A DNA stretch of 20,781 nt from JAGNRR01 sp964389575. Its GTDB lineage: Bacteria; Bacteroidota; Bacteroidia; Chitinophagales; Chitinophagaceae. The position numbers and the translations under genes are program-made. The stretch is taken from positions 1 to 20,781 of the forward strand of contig CAYMFF010000051.1 in assembly GCA_964389575.1 (NCBI GenBank), read 5' to 3'. The notes below the pieces were generated by a model. It worked only from the letters and a program-made list of their open reading frames with translations. It was not told where the DNA came from and ran no database searches. Shown here one piece after another: positions 7,301 to 15,042 of this stretch. Each line of letters opens with the position of its first letter. Position 1 is the stretch's first letter.

Positions 7301-9709
7301 GTTTGTATGGACTCCATAATAAACATCTTGCGTATGAATGTCTACTTGTTGGTTTCGGCTGACTGGTCTGCCGGTTTCGTCAAAAACCGTTGTATAAAAT
7401 TGGGCTTGTAAAAGACCGCTATTCGCATATAGTGTTGGAATAATAAATTCTTCTTTACCATTACCCGAAGCATCTGTTTTACCTTCCATTTCTTTTTCGT
7501 CATAGTTTCGTTCGTTAGAAATAGAAAAATTGTAACGCTCAAAATTCGGAGCACTAAATTGCTTTTCATCTACTTTGATGGATACTTCATAGTTTCTTTT
7601 AGTAGCCGCAGTACCAAAAAAGTTCATGGCATTAAAGTCTATTTTAGCCGTATCGCCGGGATATAAAGCGCTGGGCATTTTTTTGACTTTTACTTTTAAA
7701 CGGTCGGGAACAAACTCTTCCACACCAATGGGTATTTGATTCAAAAGGAGTTTATTACCTTGAAAAACTTGTACTACATAGGTGCCAGTAAGAGCATCTT
7801 CCTCGGTATTAAAAGAGGCATCTGTAATGCCTTGATTGTTTAGCGTTCGTTTAAATTTTTTGTATAATTTTCCGTTGGGCTGAACCACTCGAATCTGTAC
7901 AGGTAATTTCCCAGGGTTCCTTCTATTGGCTGTTCGCGCTATCATTGCAAAATTTACAGTCTCTCCTGGACGATACATATTACGCTCAGGATAAAGAAAC
8001 AAATCCATACCAGAGCGATTTGTTTTACGGCCACCAACATCATAACGCGAAGTATTAATATTGGTTTTAGAAAAAGGCAGGTAATTAAAATCGTTACCCG
8101 ACTTAGCAATTATCATAGCCGGTTCAAAACCTTTGAACGGTTTTCGAGTGTAGTTTAATTCTGCTCTTCCCATAGCATTCGTTTTGCCTTTGGCTAGTAG
8201 CTGATTATTATTACCGTAAAGTGCAACGGCAACACCTGGTAATGGGTTCGCCGTAGAGATACTATTGGCATAGACATGAATTTTATTTTTCCCAACTTTT
8301 GTAATCATACCAATATCACTCATTGATATAAATCGCGAATCACTGAGCCAGTAGTCTTCGGTAGAGCGAATTTTTAAATGATAAATTCCATTAAATTCTT
8401 TAAGAACTTCATTCGGTATCAAGGTATAAATGCGCGAACCAGACGCTGATCTTGATAATAATTTGGTGTCAATTTCTTTTTCATAAACAATGTCACCTTT
8501 CACATAATCATTGCCGTATTCTTCTTCGTAATAATAGTCTTCATCTTCACGAGAATCATCAGGATAGTATCCATAATTATCCGCTACTAGCAAGTTCTTT
8601 TCATATATCTTAGAAAGAATAACCTTAACCTTTGGCACATTGTTTATTGTTACTTCAATATTTCTATTTCCGTTTTTACTTAGATAAATATTTTCTGAAC
8701 TTCGTATGGCAACCTCTGGTTCAAGCTGTCCGAATGTAGCCGACGTGGTATGCTTATTGGCAAGAACACCGCCTAAGCTTCCTTTAATCCCTTTAGAAAA
8801 GGCTAAGTCATATATATTATCCGGCATAAATTTATTAGACCTTATTTGAAACCCGCCTTCGATTTTTTGTAGGGTAAATTCAACTGTAGGCTTGATGCTA
8901 ATTTGGTTTTTAATGTCTTCCAAATTATCTAAGCTTTGACTTGTTTTAATAGTAATCTCACCAAATTGGCCATCGTGTTTTGCTTCGATATCATTTATAT
9001 AAAGTTGAAAAGGAGAAGTAAGAATAGCGCTAACTTCTTTTTTCTTCAACGTGCCGTTTGTGCCACCAATCGGTGTCATGCCTTTGTTTAGACTCAAGGT
9101 AATTTTATAATCTCTGTCTGAAATGCCTACTCCAGGAATAGCCAGTTTAATAGCCTTGTTTTTTTTATTGGTTAGAATTTTAAACGGAACATTGTCTTGA
9201 TCGAGTTTTACTTTTAGGTAATTACTCAACTTTTCTGGAGCTACCTTGTAATTAAACAATACAGTCAGTTCTGGAATAATTTGTTTGGTGGCATCGGTCA
9301 TGGTCCAATTGAAATCGGCTTTTTCTATGTTCAGTGGTGCGGTGTGAAACTCCTGTATTTTGTCACCGCTCAATGAGTTGTATTCACTATGTTGGAGCAG
9401 TTTTTTATTTAGCCTAGCCTGATAGGTTGTGGCGGGTAATAAGGGTTTCTCTGGTGAGAATACTAATTCTCTTTTTGTGTTCCAACGGAATTTGCCTTGA
9501 ATCGTAGGTTCAAAATTGATGTATTCTTCCGGGTCCCATTTGTGCAATTGAGAGTCCGCAACGAGTGCGTTGTTAAATGTAAAGGAGAGATTAGAAAGAG
9601 CGGGAACTTCGTTTTTAGCGTTTGTCGAACTGAGTTTTACAGCAGTTGTGTTGCAAGCTACAATAAAAAGAAGGGAAGCAATTACAGGCGGGAATACTTT
9701 TAATTTCAT
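4289..9709 (-). CDS. Alpha-2-macroglobulin family lipoprotein with thioester motif
   Basis: Large (1806 aa) bacterial alpha-2-macroglobulin of the YfhM/ECAM type, a periplasmic trap for foreign proteases. The start chosen is the ATG at 9709 because it gives a clean lipoprotein signal MKLKVFPPVIASLLFIVAC with lipobox I-V-A-C (Cys19); a further ATG 13 codons upstream would bury the signal. Macroglobulin-like domains fill the first two thirds, with the family hallmark ERNMYRPGETV near residue 574. The A2M domain (KLLSYWSGIKKCNSNGYADFEIDIPEF split over about 1122-1150) precedes the thioester domain, whose motif YPHGCSEQ places the reactive Cys at about 1337 paired with Gln1340. An unusual Asp/Glu/Tyr-rich loop lies near 376-402. 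It is divergent from pbpC, its known functional partner. Confidence 0.93.
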   Translation of the reverse strand: MKLKVFPPVIASLLFIVACNTTAVKLSSTNAKNEVPALSNLSFTFNNALVADSQLHKWDPEEYINFEPTIQGKFRWNTKRELVFSPEKPLLPATTYQARLNKKLLQHSEYNSLSGDKIQEFHTAPLNIEKADFNWTMTDATKQIIPELTVLFNYKVAPEKLSNYLKVKLDQDNVPFKILTNKKNKAIKLAIPGVGISDRDYKITLSLNKGMTPIGGTNGTLKKKEVSAILTSPFQLYINDIEAKHDGQFGEITIKTSQSLDNLEDIKNQISIKPTVEFTLQKIEGGFQIRSNKFMPDNIYDLAFSKGIKGSLGGVLANKHTTSATFGQLEPEVAIRSSENIYLSKNGNRNIEVTINNVPKVKVILSKIYEKNLLVADNYGYYPDDSREDEDYYYEEEYGNDYVKGDIVYEKEIDTKLLSRSASGSRIYTLIPNEVLKEFNGIYHLKIRSTEDYWLSDSRFISMSDIGMITKVGKNKIHVYANSISTANPLPGVAVALYGNNNQLLAKGKTNAMGRAELNYTRKPFKGFEPAMIIAKSGNDFNYLPFSKTNINTSRYDVGGRKTNRSGMDLFLYPERNMYRPGETVNFAMIARTANRRNPGKLPVQIRVVQPNGKLYKKFKRTLNNQGITDASFNTEEDALTGTYVVQVFQGNKLLLNQIPIGVEEFVPDRLKVKVKKMPSALYPGDTAKIDFNAMNFFGTAATKRNYEVSIKVDEKQFSAPNFERYNFSISNERNYDEKEMEGKTDASGNGKEEFIIPTLYANSGLLQAQFYTTVFDETGRPVSRNQQVDIHTQDVYYGVHTNGYHYFPLNKLAKFSLVALDKNQKLKQSKAQIDLFKIEYKNVMTRSNRYYSYKTQEESKLISSKEILLNDGKGIFAYTPTASGDYELRISIPGANNYVKQKFHSYGTWGSSNSFSVDKEGAIDITFDKEKYQKGDRAKILFKTPFNGRLLVSFENDNVISEQYLNVKNRTASVTIPLKNKEVPGVYVCATLFKAHQESQLPLTVAHGIQYLKVDDPNGKMKVEILANKKSRSHKKQKVRIKASAGAQVSLAAVDNGILMVNDYKTPNPYDFFFSKKKLGVSSYDMYALLFPEVARNLSHTGGDRGTSMNQRLNPVKGKRTKLLSYWSGIKKCNSNGYADFEIDIPEFNGELRLMAMACKNSQFGMAEENMKVADPIIISTALPRFLSSMDSIPVAVFVTNSTSEETTAKLQITKTGPLSFIGNLTRNIRIPAESEKMILFSAHANNDVGLAKIKVEASTLDELFANNIELPIRPASPLAVYDNSGFVKGNQTADIQIKTPEMIASTAKTTLLIGRSPILQLGGDFSYLVNYPHGCSEQIVSTAFPQLYYSNMAEMFHSGNNLKQNAVKHIEQVIQKLKARQHYNGGIRLWDRDYDAHWWAAVYAADFLVEAKEAGFSIDKNMLNPLLNYLSSRLRTKESIDYYYNGNKVRKIAPKEVPYSLYVLAKAQRPNVPAMNYYKANKNELALDGRYLLSGAFALAGDKTSYRTLLPSSFSGEKSNSITGGSFYSYERDLGLALNVLLDVDPDNEQIIPMSNLLVQNLKGKKHRTTQSSVYGLLALGKISKQLTGSPIDGTVLVNGKRLAEIGNKTQQISIPQQDIKKVKIKTSGSNTGKIFYWWQQEGVSKSGDLKEEDKFLKVRRTFYNRYGKELSDNQFEQNDLIVVKVSLASSYSSVIENVVITDLLPAGFEIENPRIKEVQGMQWVKNASTPQYLDIRDDRIFFFTNAKSKVQDFYYVVRAVTPGNFKLGPVSADAMYNGSYHSYHGSGNIQIRSKDVNAVASNP

Positions 9710-9851
9710 AAGAGGAAAGTTTATGAAGGACAAGGTAGATGGTTGCATTTCTTTTTTGAAATGAGTCGTTGTTAAGGTTTTCAGTACGAAGTCTTAAACT
9801 AATCTTAGTGTTTGATATTTCGTAAGAAAAATCAAAGGAAGCGAAATACCT

Positions 9852-9859
9852 TAGCTTTG
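9852..9859 (+). promoter_or_regulatory. Perfect -7 box (TAGCTTTG) immediately before pbpC
   Basis: TAGCTTTG matches the TAnnTTTG element exactly and ends one base before the ATG at 9861. No TTTG lies 17-23 bases upstream. If used, the transcript would be leaderless or start inside the coding region; since the next in-frame Met is about 100 codons in, the annotated start still seems right. The whole divergent spacer between the two genes is about 150 bases. Confidence 0.3.
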
Positions 9860-9860
9860 A

Positions 9861-12191
9861 ATGAACAGATTAATTAATAGACTGCGCAGTTTATTTTTTC
9901 GCTTTGCCCGATTAAAAATCGTTCGATTTTTAGCGTGGTGTGTTTTGTTTTTTTATGTTCTCAATTTCTTTTACCCCGCACCCGATGAGCCAGCATACTC
10001 GACAATTGTAGAAGATCGAGATGGTAATATTGTTCATGTGTATCTTACGCCCGATGACAAAATCCGTTTGCCTACGGAACTCTCAGAAGTTTCAGATTTA
10101 TTAAGAAAAACAATTATTAATAAGGAAGACCAGTATTTTTATTATCATGTTGGTGTTAACCCCATCGCTATTATTCGGGCCATGTTTGGTAATGTAACGA
10201 GTGGTCAAATCACTTCGGGTGCCTCTACCATTACAATGCAGACGGCACGTATGTTGGAACCCAAACCTCGAACCTATTTCAACAAAGTGATAGAAATGTT
10301 TCGAGCGATACAATTGGAACTAAAATATTCGAAGGATGAAATTTTGAGAATTTATTGCAATCTATTGCCCTACGGGGGCAATATTGAAGGCATTAAATCC
10401 GCCGCTTATATTTATTTAGATAAGAATCCAAACTATTTATCGCTTGCAGAAATTACCGCACTTTCCATAATACCCAATAATCCATCGCATCTTACACCCG
10501 GCAAACACAACCCGAAAATTATTAGGAAGCGAAATGAATGGTTAGCGCATTTTAAGTCTGAAAAAATATTTCCTGAGAAAGAATTAACCAACGCGCTAAA
10601 AGAACCGTTTGACCCCAATCGAAAATCGTTGCCTAAAGAGATTCCTCATTTATCTCGGCGCCTTAAAGACAATGGGCAAAGGATTCACACTTTTATTGAT
10701 ATGCAAAAACAAAAAACGGCCGAGCAAATCGTAAGAGAATATTGCGCGGGATTGAAATTGCTAAATATTAATAATGCTTCAGTTATTATTCTGGATAACA
10801 AAACCAATGAGATTGTAAGCTATGTTGGTTCTGGAGATTTTTATGATAACTCGGATGGCGGCCAAGTAGATGGAGTGAAAGCTATTCGACAACCCGGTAG
10901 CACGTTGAAACCTCTTTTGTATGCTTTGGGAATTGACAAAGGCCTTATTACACCTAAAATGATAATTGAAGACGTGCCAATTAATTATGATGGCTATACA
11001 CCCGAAAATTATGACCGAAATTTTTATGGTTTGGTAAGTATGAAATTTGCGTTGGGTCAGTCGCTGAACGTACCTGCTGTAAAAATGCTTCATCAAATGG
11101 GTCCGAATGCTTTGATTGAAAAGCTAGTAGATTGCGAGTTTAATCAAATAAAAAAAGATAGAAATAAATTAGGGCTTTCACTTACGTTGGGTGGCTGTGG
11201 GACTTCGCTTGAGGAACTTACAGCTTTGTTTTCTGTTTTCGCGCAGAAGGGTAGATATGTTAGACCAAAATATATTCGTACTACGGATACTAGTACATAC
11301 GAAAAACAAATTGTTTCGCCATCCGCTTCTTTTATGATTACGGATATTCTCTCACAAATACAACGTCCTGATTTTCCGATTCACTGGCAAACTACATCTA
11401 ATTTGCCAAAGATAGCTTGGAAGACAGGCACCTCGTATGGTCGACGTGATGCTTGGAGCATTGGGTATAATAGAGATTATACCGTAGGCGTTTGGGTTGG
11501 AAATTTTTCAGCACAAGGTAATCCAGATTTGAGTGGAGCCAGCACGGCAACGCCGTTGTTATTTAAAATCTTTAATAGTATCAATTATGGTGATGATTTA
11601 TTTTGGTTTAATAAACCTTCCAATTGTGAGCTTCGTACTGTTTGTTCGGAGAGTGGTATGCCTCCTTCAAATTTTTGCGAGCATCTAGTTTCTGATTATT
11701 TCATTCCCTTGGTATCGCCTACTAAGAATTGCAATCATAAAAAGGAAGTGTTTGTAAATGAAGATGAAACAATGAGCTATTGTATTTATTGTAAACCAAC
11801 TTCCAATTATAAAACCGAATGGTATAGCAATCATAGCGCTGATATTATTAATTATAAAAAGGAAAATGGACAGCCTTTAAAAAGTATTCCTTTTCACAAC
11901 CCAGATTGCCCTAAAATTATAGAGGAAGGTGGTCCACGTATTATTTCACCTCAAAGTGTAAGCGAATATTTACTAAATAGAAATGATCCGGAACCCGTTC
12001 AGTTAAAATGTAAAGTGTCTCAAGATGTACAAACAGTTTACTGGTATATTAATAATGAACTTTATAAAAAAACGAATGCTAATAGCCCCTTGTTTTTTGT
12101 GCCAGAGAAAGGAAAAAGCCTAATTAGTTGCACAGATGATAAGGGAAGAAGTAAGAGTATAACGATTACCGTGGCGTATGTTGATTTTTAA
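9861..12191 (+). CDS. pbpC: Penicillin-binding protein 1C (bifunctional transglycosylase/transpeptidase)
   Basis: Class A penicillin-binding protein of 776 aa that polymerises and cross-links peptidoglycan in the periplasm, anchored by one N-terminal membrane segment (about 20-38). The GT51 glycosyltransferase domain shows EDQYFYYHVGVNP with catalytic Glu89 and GASTITMQTARML (120-132). The transpeptidase domain has all three penicilloyl-serine motifs: SxxK at Ser347-Lys350 (RQPGSTLK), SxN at Ser401-Asn403 (SLNVPAV) and KTG at 521-523 (WKTGTSYG). A Cys-rich linker typical of Bacteroidota PBP1C follows (CELRTVC, PPSNFCEH, SYCIYC), then a PBP1C C-terminal (BiPBP_C) beta domain. All catalytic residues are intact. 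It is divergent from the alpha-2-macroglobulin gene; in E. coli the two form an operon and are thought to trap proteases and repair the wall after envelope breach. Confidence 0.96.
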   Translation: MNRLINRLRSLFFRFARLKIVRFLAWCVLFFYVLNFFYPAPDEPAYSTIVEDRDGNIVHVYLTPDDKIRLPTELSEVSDLLRKTIINKEDQYFYYHVGVNPIAIIRAMFGNVTSGQITSGASTITMQTARMLEPKPRTYFNKVIEMFRAIQLELKYSKDEILRIYCNLLPYGGNIEGIKSAAYIYLDKNPNYLSLAEITALSIIPNNPSHLTPGKHNPKIIRKRNEWLAHFKSEKIFPEKELTNALKEPFDPNRKSLPKEIPHLSRRLKDNGQRIHTFIDMQKQKTAEQIVREYCAGLKLLNINNASVIILDNKTNEIVSYVGSGDFYDNSDGGQVDGVKAIRQPGSTLKPLLYALGIDKGLITPKMIIEDVPINYDGYTPENYDRNFYGLVSMKFALGQSLNVPAVKMLHQMGPNALIEKLVDCEFNQIKKDRNKLGLSLTLGGCGTSLEELTALFSVFAQKGRYVRPKYIRTTDTSTYEKQIVSPSASFMITDILSQIQRPDFPIHWQTTSNLPKIAWKTGTSYGRRDAWSIGYNRDYTVGVWVGNFSAQGNPDLSGASTATPLLFKIFNSINYGDDLFWFNKPSNCELRTVCSESGMPPSNFCEHLVSDYFIPLVSPTKNCNHKKEVFVNEDETMSYCIYCKPTSNYKTEWYSNHSADIINYKKENGQPLKSIPFHNPDCPKIIEEGGPRIISPQSVSEYLLNRNDPEPVQLKCKVSQDVQTVYWYINNELYKKTNANSPLFFVPEKGKSLISCTDDKGRSKSITITVAYVDF

Positions 12192-12229
12192 TTTGAATCA
12201 AAGTACTTTTACGGTTCTAAAATATTTTT

Positions 12230-13417
12230 ATGAACGAAAATCTAGTCAAGCGTATCGCTTCTGAAATTGAAGAAATTAAAGAAGCAGGTTTATATAAAAA
12301 TGAACGTGTTATTACAACAGAACAAGGAGCTCAAATTACTGCCAATGGCAAAGAGGTTTTGAACTTTTGTGCTAATAATTATTTGGGATTGTCATCGCAC
12401 CCTGATGTAATCAAAGCGGCTCATGATGTAATAGACGAGCGAGGTTATGGCATGAGTAGCGTGCGGTTCATATGTGGTACACAGGATATTCATAAAGAGT
12501 TAGAAAGAAAATTATCAGAGTTTTTAGGGACAGAGGATACTATTTTATATGCTGCAGCTTTTGATGCCAATGGAGGTGTTTTCGAGCCTTTACTGCATAA
12601 GGAAGATGCTATTATTTCAGATGCTTTAAATCATGCATCAATTATTGATGGTGTTCGTTTATGTAAAGCAGAGCGTCATCGTTATAATCATAATGATATG
12701 GCGGATCTCGAAGAGAAATTAAAAGCTACGCAGCATTGCCGAAGTAGAATGATAGCAACGGATTCTGTATTTAGTATGGACGGTACCATTGCGCAATTGG
12801 ATAAAATATGTGAACTGGCTGAAAAATATGATGCCATCGTTATGATTGATGAGTGTCATTCTAGTGGTTTCGTTGGTAAAACTGGACGTGGTGTGCATGA
12901 GCATTGTGGTGTGATGGATAAAGTTGATATAATTACTGGCACATTAGGGAAGGCATTAGGAGGAGCTAGTGGAGGATTTACATCTGGTCGTAAAGAAGTA
13001 ATTGATATGTTACGACAGAAAAGTCGTCCTTATTTATTTAGTAATACAGTAGCACCTGCTGTAGTAGGAGCCAGTATTGCTGTCTTGGATTTAATAAGTG
13101 GTACAACGGAATTGAGAGATAAATTAGAATCAAATACAAGGTATTTTAGAACGGCCATGACCGAAGCTGGTTTTGATATAAAGCCAGGTGAACATCCGAT
13201 TGTTCCCGTAATGCTGTATGATGCCGTTTTGGCTCAAAAAATGAGTGAAGCTTTATTAGAGGAAGGTATTTATGTGGTTGGGTTTTTCTATCCGGTGGTT
13301 GCCAAGGGCAATGCTAGAATCCGTGTACAATTGAGTGCTGCGCACAGTCAAGAGCAATTAGAAAAGGCGGTAACTGCTTTTACTAAGATTGGTAAAGAAT
13401 TAGGAGTCATTAAATAA
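12230..13417 (+). CDS. kbl: 2-amino-3-ketobutyrate CoA ligase (glycine C-acetyltransferase)
   Basis: Cytoplasmic PLP enzyme of 395 aa that converts 2-amino-3-oxobutanoate plus CoA to glycine and acetyl-CoA, the second step of threonine degradation after threonine 3-dehydrogenase. It belongs to the alpha-oxoamine synthase family. Seen motifs: NFCANNYLGLSSHP (45-58), GYGMSSVRFICGTQDIHKELE (split around 72-92), SDALNHASIIDG (130-141), IDECHSSGFVG with PLP-contacting Asp207, and the Schiff-base lysine Lys241 in GTLGKALGG. Length and spacing match E. coli Kbl closely, including IRVQLSAAHS near the C-terminus, which favours Kbl over BioF or serine palmitoyltransferase. It lies 38 bases after pbpC on the same strand; no threonine dehydrogenase gene is present in the window. 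Confidence 0.94.
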   Translation: MNENLVKRIASEIEEIKEAGLYKNERVITTEQGAQITANGKEVLNFCANNYLGLSSHPDVIKAAHDVIDERGYGMSSVRFICGTQDIHKELERKLSEFLGTEDTILYAAAFDANGGVFEPLLHKEDAIISDALNHASIIDGVRLCKAERHRYNHNDMADLEEKLKATQHCRSRMIATDSVFSMDGTIAQLDKICELAEKYDAIVMIDECHSSGFVGKTGRGVHEHCGVMDKVDIITGTLGKALGGASGGFTSGRKEVIDMLRQKSRPYLFSNTVAPAVVGASIAVLDLISGTTELRDKLESNTRYFRTAMTEAGFDIKPGEHPIVPVMLYDAVLAQKMSEALLEEGIYVVGFFYPVVAKGNARIRVQLSAAHSQEQLEKAVTAFTKIGKELGVIK

Positions 13418-13443
13418 ATGTTTATAAATCAATAAGTTAAACC

Positions 13444-13474
13444 TTTGTTTATCTAAAAAATCTTTATAGATTTA
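13444..13474 (+). promoter_or_regulatory. Candidate promoter for the NTF2-like gene
   Basis: TTTG (13444-13447) and TAGATTTA (13467-13474) are separated by 19 bases, the preferred Bacteroidota spacing; the -7 box departs from TAnnTTTG only in its last base. A start point a few bases downstream would leave a leader of under ten bases before the ATG at 13488. Confidence 0.4.
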
Positions 13475-13487
13475 TAGTTCAATTCGG

Positions 13488-13955
13488 ATGACTACTACAT
13501 TAAAAACGAATACTACTACAATCGTTTCTGCTATTAATGATTTTAATTTGGCCTGGAACGACAAGAATTTAAATCGATTAGCTCGTTTTCTGGCTGATGA
13601 TGTGATTTATATCAATCCTACTATTAAGTTAGGTTTTGTAAATATTACGGGAAAAAAATTAGAAGGCATTTTTGAGTTGCTTAAATTCTGGAAAAGTTTA
13701 TTTCAAAAATTTAAATCTCTGCCGGAAGATAAAGTGATTCTTTCTATTGAAGAGTCTGGTGATAATCATATTGTAACATGCCGGGCAGATAATCATGGTT
13801 TAGAATTATCTAGTAAGCTTATAATACATTTTAATAGCCAGTTGCTAATTAGTCGAATAGAATTTACAGAGGTTACGCAATATAAAAAAGAAGCCCCAGT
13901 TTCATTGGTTTCTATATTGGCCAAGCAATTACGTTCTCGTTTTTTTAATAACTAG
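13488..13955 (+). CDS. NTF2/SnoaL-like fold protein of unknown function
   Basis: Soluble 155-aa protein with no signal peptide or membrane segment. The layout fits the NTF2-like cone fold: an N-terminal helix with FNLAWNDKNLNRLARFLADDVIYINP (read in two halves around 19-44), the characteristic early-strand phrase for SnoaL-like proteins, a second helical stretch, then three amphipathic strands (KVILSIEESG, HIVTCRADNHG, SSKLIIHFNSQLLISRIEFTEV). SnoaL-like proteins include isomerases, hydrolases and many of unknown role, so no function is proposed. It has its own probable promoter 70 bases after kbl and ends one base from the convergent WG-repeat gene. Confidence 0.7.
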   Translation: MTTTLKTNTTTIVSAINDFNLAWNDKNLNRLARFLADDVIYINPTIKLGFVNITGKKLEGIFELLKFWKSLFQKFKSLPEDKVILSIEESGDNHIVTCRADNHGLELSSKLIIHFNSQLLISRIEFTEVTQYKKEAPVSLVSILAKQLRSRFFNN

Positions 13956-13961
13956 GTTATT
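13947..13961. repeat. Palindrome holding the stop codons of two convergent genes
   Basis: AATAAC-TAG-GTTATT is a perfect 6-bp inverted repeat. Its loop is the TAG stop of the NTF2-like gene, and its right arm contains the TAA stop (complement) of the WG-repeat gene. There is no good T-tract on either side, so a classical bidirectional terminator is not clear. Confidence 0.35.
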
Positions 13962-14961
13962 TTATCATTAGCGACGGCATAGGCGGAGGCAAGTTATTCG
14001 TTCCTTCTTCTCCGTTGCGAGCCAGTCTAATATTCACCGTTCTGTATTCTCCATTTCTACCATATTGTATGATGAATTGTTCTCTAGAAATTGTACTATT
14101 TTCCAATACATAGTCTACTAAGAATTGCACATAATCCCAACTTCTTTGTTGGCCTACATAACTAGAACTTCCATTACCGCTAAGAATTATTCTTTGATTG
14201 GGATGTGATTGCATAAAGTGGATTAGATTATTTATTTGAATGTTGGATATTTCATCCAAGGCAATTTTTGATTGCACATTAGGAAAATGAATGGTTTGAA
14301 AATCACCCGTTCGTTTTCTTCGTGTTTTAACTCCGTGCGGACAATTGCTCATACATTCTCCGTAAGGGTTTACGATAAACCATCTGTTCTTTAATTTTGC
14401 CTTGACCCAACCATTAGAAAAACTATCGACATCATCGTATTGAATAGGAACTAGAATATCTTCCATAATATCAACAACGCCATGTTTGTTGTTCTGAACA
14501 ATTTCGGCAGATCCATTCACGAAATCACCTATGGAATCAGCGACAAAATCTCCGAGAATATCAGAAGGGCCAGCATTGGTTATTACTAGCGCCTTATCGT
14601 ATCTCCAATAAGGTCTCACCACAGCACGACCATGATAAAAAGGTCTGGCCTTTTTGTAATATTGAACGCCTCGCCAATGACCATCATAGCTCATAATTTG
14701 TAAGGTGTCCTGTTTATTTATATAAAACCAGTTCGTGTCTTTTTTAACTGCGGCTAATCCTTCCGTAAAAGAAAAAACACTATCATACTGTAATGGAATT
14801 ACTAATTTTCCAACTTCGTTTTGAAACCCATATTTACCATTAGAATAAACCCATTGAAGGCCATCTGATAAAGGACCTTTTTTCATTTTATTTTGAGCCT
14901 TACAAAAGTTAGAAAAAGCAATAAGTAAAAAACAAAAAAGGAAAAAGGGTTTAAAAGTCAT
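13957..14961 (-). CDS. WG-repeat protein with degenerate OmpA-like C-terminal domain
   Basis: Exported protein of 334 aa. The first 22 residues form a signal peptide, with probable cleavage at CKA-Q. WG beta repeats are clear at about 43-83 (KYGFQNEVGKLVIPLQYD, then FTEGLAAVKK and WFYIN) and about 159-200 (HGVVDIMEDILVPIQYDDV, then SNGWVKAKL and WFIVNPYG), with a more divergent copy between. From about 233 to 313 the pattern resembles an OmpA C-terminal peptidoglycan-binding domain: NLIHFMQSHPNQRIILSGNG, QQRSWDYVQFLVDYVLE, then FIIQYGRNGEYRTVNIRL. The usual GHTD is replaced by GNGS, so wall binding may be lost. It lies 81 bases downstream of the TonB receptor on the same strand but has its own -7 box, so a link to metal uptake is unproven. 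Confidence 0.7.
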   Translation of the reverse strand: MTFKPFFLFCFLLIAFSNFCKAQNKMKKGPLSDGLQWVYSNGKYGFQNEVGKLVIPLQYDSVFSFTEGLAAVKKDTNWFYINKQDTLQIMSYDGHWRGVQYYKKARPFYHGRAVVRPYWRYDKALVITNAGPSDILGDFVADSIGDFVNGSAEIVQNNKHGVVDIMEDILVPIQYDDVDSFSNGWVKAKLKNRWFIVNPYGECMSNCPHGVKTRRKRTGDFQTIHFPNVQSKIALDEISNIQINNLIHFMQSHPNQRIILSGNGSSSYVGQQRSWDYVQFLVDYVLENSTISREQFIIQYGRNGEYRTVNIRLARNGEEGTNNLPPPMPSLMIK

Positions 14962-14965
14962 TATT

Positions 14966-14973
14966 CAAATGTA
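14966..14973 (-). promoter_or_regulatory. Perfect -7 box (TACATTTG) before the WG-repeat gene
   Basis: On the minus strand TACATTTG matches TAnnTTTG exactly and ends 4 bases before the ATG at 14961. A TTTT about 21 bases upstream could be an imperfect -33 element. It suggests independent, near-leaderless transcription of this gene. Confidence 0.35.
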
Positions 14974-15042
14974 CTAATATCTCACAGCTTAAAATTTCTA
15001 TGACACTTGGTTGTCTATTTGAAGGACAGCGAAATAGTTTTT

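Noticed and set aside
9710..9748. Longer start for the alpha-2-macroglobulin (ATG at 9748)
   Set aside because: It would put 13 extra residues before an otherwise ideal lipoprotein signal peptide; the ATG at 9709 is preferred.
12192..12229. Promoter for kbl in the short gap after pbpC
   Set aside because: TTTG and TA-rich boxes exist but the spacings (8 or 27 bases) do not fit the Bacteroidota consensus; read-through from pbpC is as likely.
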